This document shows positions 40,199-48,765 of a stretch of DNA of 53,354 bases, piece by piece (positions within the stretch are counted from its first letter, which is position 1; every line of letters starts with the position of its first letter). The position numbers were made by a program, and so were the translations under genes. A model generated the notes under the pieces. That model did no database searches and was not told the origin of the DNA. It saw only the letters and a list, made by a program, of their open reading frames with translations. The stretch comes from a virus, in IMG/VR virus record IMGVR_UViG_3300031539_000043, positions 1 to 53,354 of that record. One strand, given 5' to 3'.

Positions 40199-42734
40199 TT
40201 AAAATTCTCCTTTCTTCTACTGGATAACTCATACAAACGTCTGGGTTAATGGTATACATACCATGGAAATTGGGGTATGCTCTTACAAATGGTTGTACTT
40301 TTAATTGAGTTTGGGAATATCTAGGGGTTAAGAATCCTATTCTATCAACCACTGTTTTTAATTCTGGGTAAAAATATCCATTTGAATAAGGATTTATAGC
40401 ATCTTCTCCGCTTAGATATTGAGTGACCAATCTATCCCCCACAAGTTGAAGACATAATAAATTTTGTAAATTCCGATTTTCAGAATATGGAATTGTAGTC
40501 ATATCCCCAGGTTGATATTTAAATTTTTTTTGATATATCATCGGAATATGTTTGAGCGATTTCCATTTTTTATTATTCATGCTAATTAAGTTAAAATTTT
40601 CTTTCAGTTCATCAGCCCAAAGTGTTGCACCATTTGAACATAATGCTAATGGAACATCTCCACCAGTATCTGTTAAGAAACCAACAATTATGTTTACATC
40701 TTTCATTGGAAAATTAAAGATTTGAGGTTTCTTTGCTTGAATTTTAAGACCAGATGTCATCCCATCATACTCTTTTTCAATATGTCTTAATGTACCAACA
40801 TTAACTGTAAAATCAGATGAACTTTTATTTAGATATATATGTTCAGATTTATTTCCATGTTGATCTTCTAATAATATATTAAGATTATTATCTTTAGATA
40901 GAAAACCTGTTATAGTTTTAACTTTTAGCATTTCAATTGGATTTATCCAATTAGATGTAACAACTTTATCTCCAACTTTAAATGATAAGTCCATATCAAA
41001 ACTTTCAATAAATAAATGTTCTTTATCTTTAAATATAACATTCATAGTCTCATTATAATCAGGTTTATAAATATTGTGTTCATCTATAAACAGGTAATTT
41101 TGTGCATAAGAGTTAGTCTTTATATGTAGATTAGCGATCATTGTCGTTCCTAATCTACATATAGAAGGAAGTTTTCTAAACCCCTTAGGATTAATAAGTC
41201 TTTTATTTAAGTCATCAGAAGTTATCCAATAATTTTTATCCCCTTTCATTTCTTCGAATAGTGTTGTCATTTTACCGCCAGGTAAAATATCTAAATCATT
41301 GAATCTTAATTTTTTGATAATTTTAACAGGCGCTGAAGCTCTACTGTAACAGTTTTTATAATCAAATAGAATATCATATATTTTATTTTTAGTTAATTTA
41401 ATTCCATTTATCAATATCTTTTTCATATTCATGACTTTTATATTTTTTATATCTTCTAGAGCTATTAAAGAAGATTTAATTCTAGCTTCAATTTTTCCAT
41501 CAATTCCATATCTCATATATAAAATTTTATTATAAATTTCATTACCATGTATATTAGTAGATTTTATTATAGATCCTTGTTTAACGACTGACCCATCTTT
41601 TAAAGTTATGGATTGAATAAATCTTTCTTTCATAATACTTTCTCTCAAGTAATTCTCGAATAATTTTGTTAATTTATATATTATAATCTTTTTATTACTA
41701 TCCTCTAGTTTTATATGGGTAAGTCTACTTGCTCCTCCTGGAGACATAAATGATCTCACGAAATATTTTTTATTTTTTATCATAAAAGAATCATTTACAA
41801 ATATTGGTATTCTTTCAATATTAATAGAATCCGCCATATTATCATATATACGAGTTTTTGTTTTTTCATCTATTTTAGTTGTTAGAGTTGGTTCATAAAA
41901 GATTTTTTCTACTAATTTTTGAAATCCATTATCTTCACACTTATCAAAACGAGTATTTGAGTTTTCAACTTTATTAATTACATTACCAATTGTATCATAA
42001 GGAATCCATTCAACATTATAGATAAACATAGGATCAACTTTACTATAATATTGCCATGTTAAATAATCACAAACAAATGGTATATCATTATAAGATTGTA
42101 CGTTATATATATAATCTTTGTTAAATACATTTCCCCAAAATGTCTTTATAACACCATTGATAGCAGAGGATACAGTTTTGTTAGAATAACTAGATGTTAT
42201 CGTTCCTGTACAAACTCTTTGATTCTTATTGATATTCATTAAAGGAATTATACATAAATAATCTCCAAAACTATTAAGAGGGGTAACCCTTGAAAAAACT
42301 TTTAATTCTTTAAAGTTATTAAATTGGTCTACTAAAATTATATAAATTAAATATGGAAATGCTAAATAAAATTTATATGGTTTTTGATTTTCTTTAAACC
42401 AGTTTTCATAACCGAATTTTTTGAGATCTCCAGTTGCTTTTAATTCTGCAACAGTCATTGACATATCATAATTAAGGAACATTGTTCTCATTTGTGGTGG
42501 TTCTTCAATTACAAATAATTTATAACTATTATGATTTATATTAATAGAATATCTACAGTTTGCTGGCAATATATAAGATATTTCTTTCTTCTCTTTAATT
42601 TTATCAAAAAACATATTAATTGGCAGTTGTTTTTTTCTTTCTAGTGTGCCTTCTCGTTCTTTTTCAATATCAACATAATGATTATCAAAATAACTAACGT
42701 TCCATTTATCAAGAATTAATTCTCGCTTTACCAT
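40176..42734 (-). CDS. Large cassette protein (852 aa), PRTRC-B/E2-like N-terminal region
   Basis: Residues about 118-230 (YKFYLAFPYLIYIILVDQ; FKELKVFSRVTPLNSF; NINKNQRVCTGTITSS; SAINGVIKTFWGNVFNKDY) follow the order of strand, 'TPL', and 'VCxG' seen in the prokaryotic E2-like (PRTRC-B) family. C175 would be the conjugating-cysteine counterpart. The large rest (about 620 aa) is beta-rich and contains no motif that I know; it has several Lys/Ile-rich repeats and 'VGDKVVTSNWINP'-type strands. It sits first in the conjugation cassette, overlapping the JAB gene by 23 bases. It may be a scaffold, a substrate-selecting E2/E3-like protein or an unrelated factor. The E2-like reading is a fold-level guess. 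Confidence 0.5.
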   Translation of the reverse strand: MVKRELILDKWNVSYFDNHYVDIEKEREGTLERKKQLPINMFFDKIKEKKEISYILPANCRYSININHNSYKLFVIEEPPQMRTMFLNYDMSMTVAELKATGDLKKFGYENWFKENQKPYKFYLAFPYLIYIILVDQFNNFKELKVFSRVTPLNSFGDYLCIIPLMNINKNQRVCTGTITSSYSNKTVSSAINGVIKTFWGNVFNKDYIYNVQSYNDIPFVCDYLTWQYYSKVDPMFIYNVEWIPYDTIGNVINKVENSNTRFDKCEDNGFQKLVEKIFYEPTLTTKIDEKTKTRIYDNMADSINIERIPIFVNDSFMIKNKKYFVRSFMSPGGASRLTHIKLEDSNKKIIIYKLTKLFENYLRESIMKERFIQSITLKDGSVVKQGSIIKSTNIHGNEIYNKILYMRYGIDGKIEARIKSSLIALEDIKNIKVMNMKKILINGIKLTKNKIYDILFDYKNCYSRASAPVKIIKKLRFNDLDILPGGKMTTLFEEMKGDKNYWITSDDLNKRLINPKGFRKLPSICRLGTTMIANLHIKTNSYAQNYLFIDEHNIYKPDYNETMNVIFKDKEHLFIESFDMDLSFKVGDKVVTSNWINPIEMLKVKTITGFLSKDNNLNILLEDQHGNKSEHIYLNKSSSDFTVNVGTLRHIEKEYDGMTSGLKIQAKKPQIFNFPMKDVNIIVGFLTDTGGDVPLALCSNGATLWADELKENFNLISMNNKKWKSLKHIPMIYQKKFKYQPGDMTTIPYSENRNLQNLLCLQLVGDRLVTQYLSGEDAINPYSNGYFYPELKTVVDRIGFLTPRYSQTQLKVQPFVRAYPNFHGMYTINPDVCMSYPVEERRILNVSNIPV

Positions 42735-43105
42735 TATTCACCTCTTAGAAATTTTACGGTTTTTGCAAAGTTGATTAAAATTTTCTCTGCTTTGTTTTCA
42801 TTTATTTGCCAAACTTTTATCTTTTTTAAATTCTTAGATTCATCAACATAAAACTTATTATACAAACTCCACAATACTGTTAGATATTCTTCCTCTCCCT
42901 CTCTTTCTAAAGATAGATAAGAAACTTCATTTTTTTTAATTCCAGGAACTTCAATTGTTAGAAAAGTATTTGGTCCAGTTGGTAGTCTTTCCGGATGTTT
43001 GCAATTTTTTATTTCTTCTAATTCTATCCTTTCACACATTTTTTTAACTTGTAAGGTTAAATCCTTTTCGCCAAGTTCTTTGATTATATCCCCTAATATT
43101 GTCAT
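42734..43105 (-). CDS. Hypothetical protein (123 aa)
   Basis: Unrecognised. An acidic alpha/beta protein: 'TILGDIIKELGEKDLTLQVKKMCERIELEEIKNC', then strands 'TFLTIEVPGIKKNEVSYLSL' and a C-terminal helix. The end shares one base with the start of the 852-aa gene (overlap at 42734), so they are coupled. The start has GGAGGTTTA nearby. It may belong to the conjugation cassette, but nothing in the sequence proves this. Confidence 0.7.
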   Translation of the reverse strand: MTILGDIIKELGEKDLTLQVKKMCERIELEEIKNCKHPERLPTGPNTFLTIEVPGIKKNEVSYLSLEREGEEEYLTVLWSLYNKFYVDESKNLKKIKVWQINENKAEKILINFAKTVKFLRGE

Positions 43106-43114
43106 TAAACCTCC

Positions 43115-43435
43115 TTAATTTGTTTTAATTTTATATGTTTTATTTATAGTCTTTAAATATTCAACTTTATCAAAAGGAACTGATCTCCATCCTTTTTTCT
43201 CTAAATCATAAACATGAATAATTTTACTTTTTTGCATTAACTTGAGAATTTTTGGAATATTAATATTTTTGTCTGGATAATCTTTTTTAGGAATTAATGA
43301 AAAATCTAAAGTACATTTCATTATCCTCGTTGAACCATCAGATTTTTTTTCAAACTTTACAGTTACAACTTTTTCATCCCTAATAATATTCCAAAATTCT
43401 ATTGCATTATCTATAATAGTTGGGTCGACCGCCAT
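43115..43435 (-). CDS. DUF2693-like small protein (106 aa)
   Basis: The pattern 'VVTVKFEKKSDGSTRIMKCTLDFSLIP' followed by 'IIHVYDLEKKGWRSVPFDKVEYL' matches a family of small phage proteins (DUF2693 type) of unknown function. The end is a beta-rich, basic domain, possibly an RNA- or DNA-binding SH3-like barrel. It follows the radical SAM gene by 4 bases and precedes the 123-aa gene by 9. The family call is from memory of the pattern, so moderate. Confidence 0.6.
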   Translation of the reverse strand: MAVDPTIIDNAIEFWNIIRDEKVVTVKFEKKSDGSTRIMKCTLDFSLIPKKDYPDKNINIPKILKLMQKSKIIHVYDLEKKGWRSVPFDKVEYLKTINKTYKIKTN

Positions 43436-43439
43436 AGTT

Positions 43440-44468
43440 TTATCCTCCTTGCCTTATTTTTTTATGGACTAATTCATCCACATTGTCTCCGTACTTACTC
43501 ATGAGTAAACACGTATGATTACATAATTTACAAAACATTTTTTTATCTTTAATTATACATTGTTTAGTATAAGGATTAACTTCCATATCTTTTGTAAATA
43601 GATTATTTATGGAAACACTGTTAGGAGTATAATGTCCTCTAATACGAGTACATAATCTAATTGAACCATCAGCATCAACAGAAATATTATGTAAATCTTT
43701 TTCAATACCACAATCCATATTAGATGGCAATATATTCCAAATAGCAGGGAGTAAGAATTCCTTCATATGAATATTCAAACTTTTATCATCACATATTCTT
43801 TGAAATTGCTCTGCCAATTCGGGGGATATATGAACCAATTTCCATGGTTCTGTAACATTTGAAAAATCATAATATTCGCTTTTTGCAGTATCAATAAAAG
43901 TTATATCACTGTTAATTCCGTACCCAGTTAATTCTTTAATAAGATCATAAAGATATGGAATGTTTTCTCGCATAACAGTAATTTCAGCTACTAAATCTTT
44001 TACTATATATTTACGTTTTAAAAGATTTGTTAATCCACTGGTACTTTTCTTTACTCGATCAGATCCATCTTTTTGATTGAATACAGGATCTACTGATGAA
44101 GTAAAACCGCGTATATCCCCTCCCGTTTTTTCAAATAGTCGCTCGGTTAATGGTTGAATCTCAGGAGTGTTATTTGTAATGATTGTATAATTAATATTTT
44201 CTTTGTTGCAGAAATTAATAATATCAGGCAAGTCTTTTCTTAACAGTGGCTCACCTCCATATATGATTATGAAAATATCTGGATTATGAGCTTTGAATTT
44301 ACCTAATAATTCTATTACATACTCCGTGGACATTTCATTTTCATAATAATGTTTCATATCAGGATATATACTTGGTTTGTTTTTATAATTTCTTGTAATA
44401 CCACAGTATGAACATTTGAGATTACACCTTCTTGTTATAAATAAGTTGACTATTTTTATTTTATTCAT
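43440..44468 (-). CDS. Radical SAM/SPASM-like protein 2 (342 aa)
   Basis: C15, C19 and C22 form CxxxCxxC (RRCNLKCSYCGI), and 'YGGEPLLRKDL' is the SAM-contact GGE motif. The C-terminal part, 'DADGSIRLCTRIRG' and 'TKQCIIKDKKMFCKLCNHTC', fits a SPASM domain with two auxiliary clusters, as in peptide-modifying enzymes. It overlaps the upstream NSSS-motif protein 2 gene by 8 bases, so the pair is translationally coupled. This matches the other radical SAM/NSSS pair at 1480-3051. Peptide modification is inferred. Confidence 0.9.
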   Translation of the reverse strand: MNKIKIVNLFITRRCNLKCSYCGITRNYKNKPSIYPDMKHYYENEMSTEYVIELLGKFKAHNPDIFIIIYGGEPLLRKDLPDIINFCNKENINYTIITNNTPEIQPLTERLFEKTGGDIRGFTSSVDPVFNQKDGSDRVKKSTSGLTNLLKRKYIVKDLVAEITVMRENIPYLYDLIKELTGYGINSDITFIDTAKSEYYDFSNVTEPWKLVHISPELAEQFQRICDDKSLNIHMKEFLLPAIWNILPSNMDCGIEKDLHNISVDADGSIRLCTRIRGHYTPNSVSINNLFTKDMEVNPYTKQCIIKDKKMFCKLCNHTCLLMSKYGDNVDELVHKKIRQGG

Positions 44469-45153
44469 CGGGTCTCCCTATCATCACACCTTTATTAAAC
44501 ACATCTTTAATACTATTTATTATATGAAAAGCATCTTTTGGTCCTGATAGTTCACTTACTATTTTATTATTTATTATAAAAATGTTTCCAACTTTTGTTT
44601 CATGTATAGCAAGTTCAGGAGTTGTTGTATATTTTCCTGTTGGATCTCCACCATCCCACCCACCACTCCCAGTACTTTCAGGGATACATGTGTAAATCAA
44701 TGAACAAAAAGGAATGTTTACATCTTTTATAATTATCTTTAATAGATCTTCAATTACCTCATTAATGGGGTCAACATGAATTATAGTGTGTGGTTTAGTA
44801 TCTATATTTAATATTGTTTTTACACACTTTACTTCTTCATCTGAGTCAATCCATTCATTACTATTTACCATATGTAAAGTTATTTCTAAAGTTTCTGGAT
44901 AGTCAAAATTTTTTTCATATTCAGAATTGGTTAAAACCAACCAGGTAGAATTATATGAGTATGTACCAGTTTTTATAGTGTATTTACTTCCTTTAAATAG
45001 ATTAGTAATCATATTTTGTGTTATTTCTTTTTGAGCTAGATACCCATGACCTTGTTCAGAAAAATATTTAACAGGTAAAAATCCAGTACATTTGGTATGC
45101 AAAACAAATGATGTACTGGAACTATTGGTTACAAAGTCTGTTTTAATTTTCAT
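44461..45153 (-). CDS. NSSS-motif protein 2 (230 aa)
   Basis: Starts MKIKTDFVTNSSSTSFVL. The following sequence differs from the other motif proteins: beta-rich, with 'YSYNSTWLVLTNSEYEKNFDYPETLEITLHMV', 'PHTIIHVDPINEVIEDLLKIII', a Gly-rich 'STGSGGWDGGDPTGKYTT' loop and 'VGNIFIINNKIVSELSG'. The loop is unusual for the group and could be a modification site. It lies just upstream of and overlaps the second radical SAM gene by 8 bases. As with motif protein 1 it could be a substrate or partner. Confidence 0.85.
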   Translation of the reverse strand: MKIKTDFVTNSSSTSFVLHTKCTGFLPVKYFSEQGHGYLAQKEITQNMITNLFKGSKYTIKTGTYSYNSTWLVLTNSEYEKNFDYPETLEITLHMVNSNEWIDSDEEVKCVKTILNIDTKPHTIIHVDPINEVIEDLLKIIIKDVNIPFCSLIYTCIPESTGSGGWDGGDPTGKYTTTPELAIHETKVGNIFIINNKIVSELSGPKDAFHIINSIKDVFNKGVMIGRPDE

Positions 45154-45162
45154 ATATATCTC

Positions 45163-47355
45163 CTAACTAAAATTGTAAACATCATCTGCTTCAAGTTGAT
45201 CAACATGTTTATGAGAAATAACAAATACAGATCTATCATCAGTTAATATTCGTAATACTTTTGATACAAATTCTACGTTAGTATCATCTAAACTATCGAA
45301 AATTTCATCAAATAATAGTATATTAAATGATACTTCTTGTACTTTAGATTGTAAATCTCCTAAAGTTAAAATTGTTGCAATATCAATTAGACGTGTTTGT
45401 CCTCCTGATAATTGAACTCTTTTATTAGCTTTTGTTTGTGTATCAACAACTTTAACAGAAATTTTATCTCTAAATTCTCCGCTTTTTGTTTCGTCAAGAG
45501 TATCAAATGAAACTATATATCTTCCATTTGAAATCTTATCTAAATATTCTGAAACTTTTTTATTCATAAAAGGTATTGAATCATCAATTAACATAGATGG
45601 AATACCCCTTGAAGAAAATCCTTCTTTCCAAAATGTAATTACTTTATGAAGTTTTTCTAATTCAAGAATATTATTATTCATTGTAGTAACCAAATTATTT
45701 AAATCAACAATTCTTTGTTTTGCAGCATTTAATATTGTTAAGTCAAATTCTGATTTTTGAATACGATCAATATCTCGATTTATTTGAATTATATCATTTT
45801 GAATATCTTTAATTGTGGTTTCTATTTGGTGTATTTCTTGAAGAGAATTTTCAATTGATGTTTTATTACCTTTTAATTTTTGAAGGTTTGCTTTCATATT
45901 TATTAACTTATCAGCAAACTTTTTTACTATTTCTTCTTCTAAACCCTTAATAATTTCTTGAATTTGAGCAAGAGAATTATTTAATTTATTTTGACATTCA
46001 TTTTTCTTTTTTTCTTCATCAGTTTTACATTGTTTTATTTTTACATCGAATTCCTGTGAACTTTTATCAGACTCTTCTAAGAAATTGGTTATTTGTGTGT
46101 TTACTTCTATTTCTTTCTTATTTTCTATTTCAATATTATTTAACACTTTAGTTTTTTGATTGATTAATATTTCACGTTTTTTCAATAGAAGATTACGAGT
46201 TTCTTCTGTGATTTTTTGTTCGCATGTTGGACAGGTAGTAAGCTCAGCAGATAAAACTGAATTTGCCATCTCATTAATTGATTCTTGTAATGCCATTTCA
46301 CTAGCTTTAAGAGCCATAATATTTTCTCTAATGTTAGATCTGTCATCTATTAATAATAAATGTTTTTCTGTTATTTTCTTTTTTTCCTCATCTTTTCCTT
46401 GTTGAAAAAAATCGACCATTTTTTTAAAATTATTTATAATCTCTATTTTAAATTTGTTAGCTTGATCTTTTATTTCTGATTCTTTCTTAAGTGCTTCCGC
46501 TCGAATTTTTTCTTTTTCATTTTCAAGACCAGAACCAATATTTTTTAATTCGTTGGTGACCGTTGCAATTTTAGTCAAAATAGATTCCAAATTGGTATCA
46601 TTTTTCTTTAATTTATTAATAGAATCCGCCCATTGTTTAAGAAGTGTATTATTAACTTGTTTTTTCTTTTCAAATTTATTTAACTGATCTTGTTTATTTT
46701 GTTCAAATTGTTTATTTAATAATTTTTGATCTTTAATTTGATTTTCTGCATCCTTTGTTAAAGTAAGATTAACTACTATATCATTCTTTAATTTTTCAAA
46801 ATCTTTATCAATTTGATCTAATTCTTTTTTTGCATTATTATAATATAGAACATATTCTTCAAGTTTCAAAACTTTTCTAAAAATATCTTTTTTGTCTACA
46901 TCCCCAAGATCTGTAAAGAAGTCTTTTACTTTTTGACCAAACATAATAGTATTCATAAACAATTGTCTAGGTAGAACCAATCTTTCGATTTCAGGTAAAA
47001 CTTCTTTTTGACCTTTCTTATAAGGTGCTTCTCCATTTTTAGAAAGTAAGACTGTATTACTATATTTACTATGTTTGTGATATCTATTTATAGAATATTT
47101 ATCATTATCAATTTTAAAGTCTACCCAAGTATGACAATTTTTCTCAATTATATTATTTACTACATCATCACCTCTAGCGCCCTTAGTTGTTATTCCATAG
47201 AAAGTATATGGGATAGCATCGAGTGACATTGTTTTGCCGATACCATTGGGGCCTGTAATAAGCGTAAGGATTCCATCTTTTATTTCAAATTCTAAGGGAT
47301 CTATATAAGGCCCAAAGTTTTTCATTCCGACTTTTTCAAATATTATTTTTCTCAT
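45163..47355 (-). CDS. Recombination ATPase, gp46/SbcC/Rad50-like (730 aa)
   Basis: The ABC ATPase has Walker A 'GPNGIGKTMSLD' (35-42), Q-loop residues near 'FGQKVKDFF', a long coiled coil split by a zinc-hook 'CPTCEQKI' at about residue 371, the signature 'LSGGQTRLIDIATIL' and Walker B/D-loop 'ILLFDEIFDSLDDT'. With the nuclease gp47 it processes DNA ends for recombination-dependent replication. The start codon lies 2 bases before the nuclease gene's stop end. It is a very good family match to T4 gp46. Confidence 0.95.
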   Translation of the reverse strand: MRKIIFEKVGMKNFGPYIDPLEFEIKDGILTLITGPNGIGKTMSLDAIPYTFYGITTKGARGDDVVNNIIEKNCHTWVDFKIDNDKYSINRYHKHSKYSNTVLLSKNGEAPYKKGQKEVLPEIERLVLPRQLFMNTIMFGQKVKDFFTDLGDVDKKDIFRKVLKLEEYVLYYNNAKKELDQIDKDFEKLKNDIVVNLTLTKDAENQIKDQKLLNKQFEQNKQDQLNKFEKKKQVNNTLLKQWADSINKLKKNDTNLESILTKIATVTNELKNIGSGLENEKEKIRAEALKKESEIKDQANKFKIEIINNFKKMVDFFQQGKDEEKKKITEKHLLLIDDRSNIRENIMALKASEMALQESINEMANSVLSAELTTCPTCEQKITEETRNLLLKKREILINQKTKVLNNIEIENKKEIEVNTQITNFLEESDKSSQEFDVKIKQCKTDEEKKKNECQNKLNNSLAQIQEIIKGLEEEIVKKFADKLINMKANLQKLKGNKTSIENSLQEIHQIETTIKDIQNDIIQINRDIDRIQKSEFDLTILNAAKQRIVDLNNLVTTMNNNILELEKLHKVITFWKEGFSSRGIPSMLIDDSIPFMNKKVSEYLDKISNGRYIVSFDTLDETKSGEFRDKISVKVVDTQTKANKRVQLSGGQTRLIDIATILTLGDLQSKVQEVSFNILLFDEIFDSLDDTNVEFVSKVLRILTDDRSVFVISHKHVDQLEADDVYNFS

Positions 47356-47356
47356 A

Positions 47357-48373
47357 TTATACCCCTTCTATTAGTTGAGTTGCTACCTTTAGATAATTTT
47401 CAATTTCATTTTCAGGAATTTCTTTAGCTTCTACATAACGTTTAAATATATCAGCTTTTGACATACTTGAACTAATTCCTCTGTTTGTTATATCTACCTC
47501 AGACTTATCAATTATTTGAAGATCATCTATATCGTTGCCTAGATCAATCTTGTCTTTCTTTACAATTTTAACATAAGATCCGCACTCTTGTTCTTTGCGA
47601 GCTCTTTCAATAATTTCTTGTTTATTCTCTTCGGTAATTTCGTATTCAAGATATTTTTTATATCCAGTAGTTGGTATACTTTCAACTTTTAACGTTTCTG
47701 TATCAACAACCAGAAATCGTTTATCTTCATTTTTCTCGCCCCAATCTAATTGAATGGGGGAACCTACATAGTATAAACTAATGTTATCATTAATAATTTG
47801 CTGTGGCTTATGATAATGTCCAAGGAGAACTAACTTATATTTTCCAATTAAATCTTTTAAACCAATATCAGCAATAATACTTATACCACTATTTAAAATT
47901 CCTTCATTCAATCCAAAATGAGATATTAAAATATCAGCTTTATATTCTTTAATTGTTTTAATCATGTCATATGAATATGGCACAAATAATATATTTTTAT
48001 TATCACCATATCCTGAAAATTGAGTAATCCATTCTACATTTGGAACATGTTGAAGAGGCCTTAGTGATGAAATTGATTCTGATCCTTTACTAGATAGGTC
48101 ATGATTACCATCAATAACCCAAAATTCTAAATCTTTATATGTGTCAAAGAAATCTAACAGGATTTCTTGAGCAATTGAATAAATAATTGATTTGTTATGT
48201 AGAAGATCTCCACCAATTATAAATGTTCTTATATCATTATTACAACAATAATCAGCTATATTATAAACTGTCTTTTTTATACTATGTAATCTTTCTGGTA
48301 AACTACTGGTTTGTTCAATAGTATCTTGCCCATATTTTGATAAATGAATATCAGCTGTATATACAAATTTCAT
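47357..48373 (-). CDS. Recombination nuclease, gp47/SbcD/Mre11-like (338 aa)
   Basis: Metallophosphoesterase motifs in order: 'YTADIHLSKYG' (D8, H10), 'FIIGGDLLHNKS', 'WVIDGNHDL', 'LISHFGLNEG' and 'VLLGHYHKPQ'. The C-terminal 90 residues form the capping/ATPase-binding part. It pairs with the gp46-like ATPase encoded 2 bases downstream. The start overlaps NSSS-motif protein 3 by 4 bases. Role: DNA end resection in phage recombination and repair. Confidence 0.95.
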   Translation of the reverse strand: MKFVYTADIHLSKYGQDTIEQTSSLPERLHSIKKTVYNIADYCCNNDIRTFIIGGDLLHNKSIIYSIAQEILLDFFDTYKDLEFWVIDGNHDLSSKGSESISSLRPLQHVPNVEWITQFSGYGDNKNILFVPYSYDMIKTIKEYKADILISHFGLNEGILNSGISIIADIGLKDLIGKYKLVLLGHYHKPQQIINDNISLYYVGSPIQLDWGEKNEDKRFLVVDTETLKVESIPTTGYKKYLEYEITEENKQEIIERARKEQECGSYVKIVKKDKIDLGNDIDDLQIIDKSEVDITNRGISSSMSKADIFKRYVEAKEIPENEIENYLKVATQLIEGV

Positions 48374-48765
48374 CTGTCTATTAACTCCTTTATTTCTTGA
48401 AGGTTACAAATTGATAAGAATGTTTTTTCAATTACTTCTGGTTTTACTCCTGTCATACTATCCACTCCTTTCTCCCCAGATTCAATCTGAGCTATAATTA
48501 TTCCTTTTTTTATTAAAAGATTTTTAAGAGCATAAAATGAATTCTCATTTATATCTTCAGGATTGACGGTAAAACCATTTTTAAGTGAATCAATACCATC
48601 AAGAGTAGACTCAAAGAAATAACTTTCTTCACCCTCTTCTTCATTATCTAGTTCCCAATCTAATAAGCTCTCCAATTCTTCTTTAGTAGTTTCAAAATTT
48701 GGAGGTATTACAACTATATAAGCAGTAGATGAGCTATTTGTTACAAAATCTGTTTTTATTTTCAT
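48370..48765 (-). CDS. NSSS-motif protein 3 (131 aa)
   Basis: Starts MKIKTDFVTNSSSTAYIV. The rest is acidic (about a third of residues around 30-60 are Glu/Asp: 'LDWELDNEEEGEESYF') and helical in the second half. No other motif is recognised. Its start shares one base with the stop of NSSS-motif protein 4 (TAATG) and its end overlaps gp47 by 4 bases. Unlike proteins 1 and 2, no radical SAM gene is adjacent, though one lies about 3.9 kb downstream in the same operon. Confidence 0.83.
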   Translation of the reverse strand: MKIKTDFVTNSSSTAYIVVIPPNFETTKEELESLLDWELDNEEEGEESYFFESTLDGIDSLKNGFTVNPEDINENSFYALKNLLIKKGIIIAQIESGEKGVDSMTGVKPEVIEKTFLSICNLQEIKELIDR

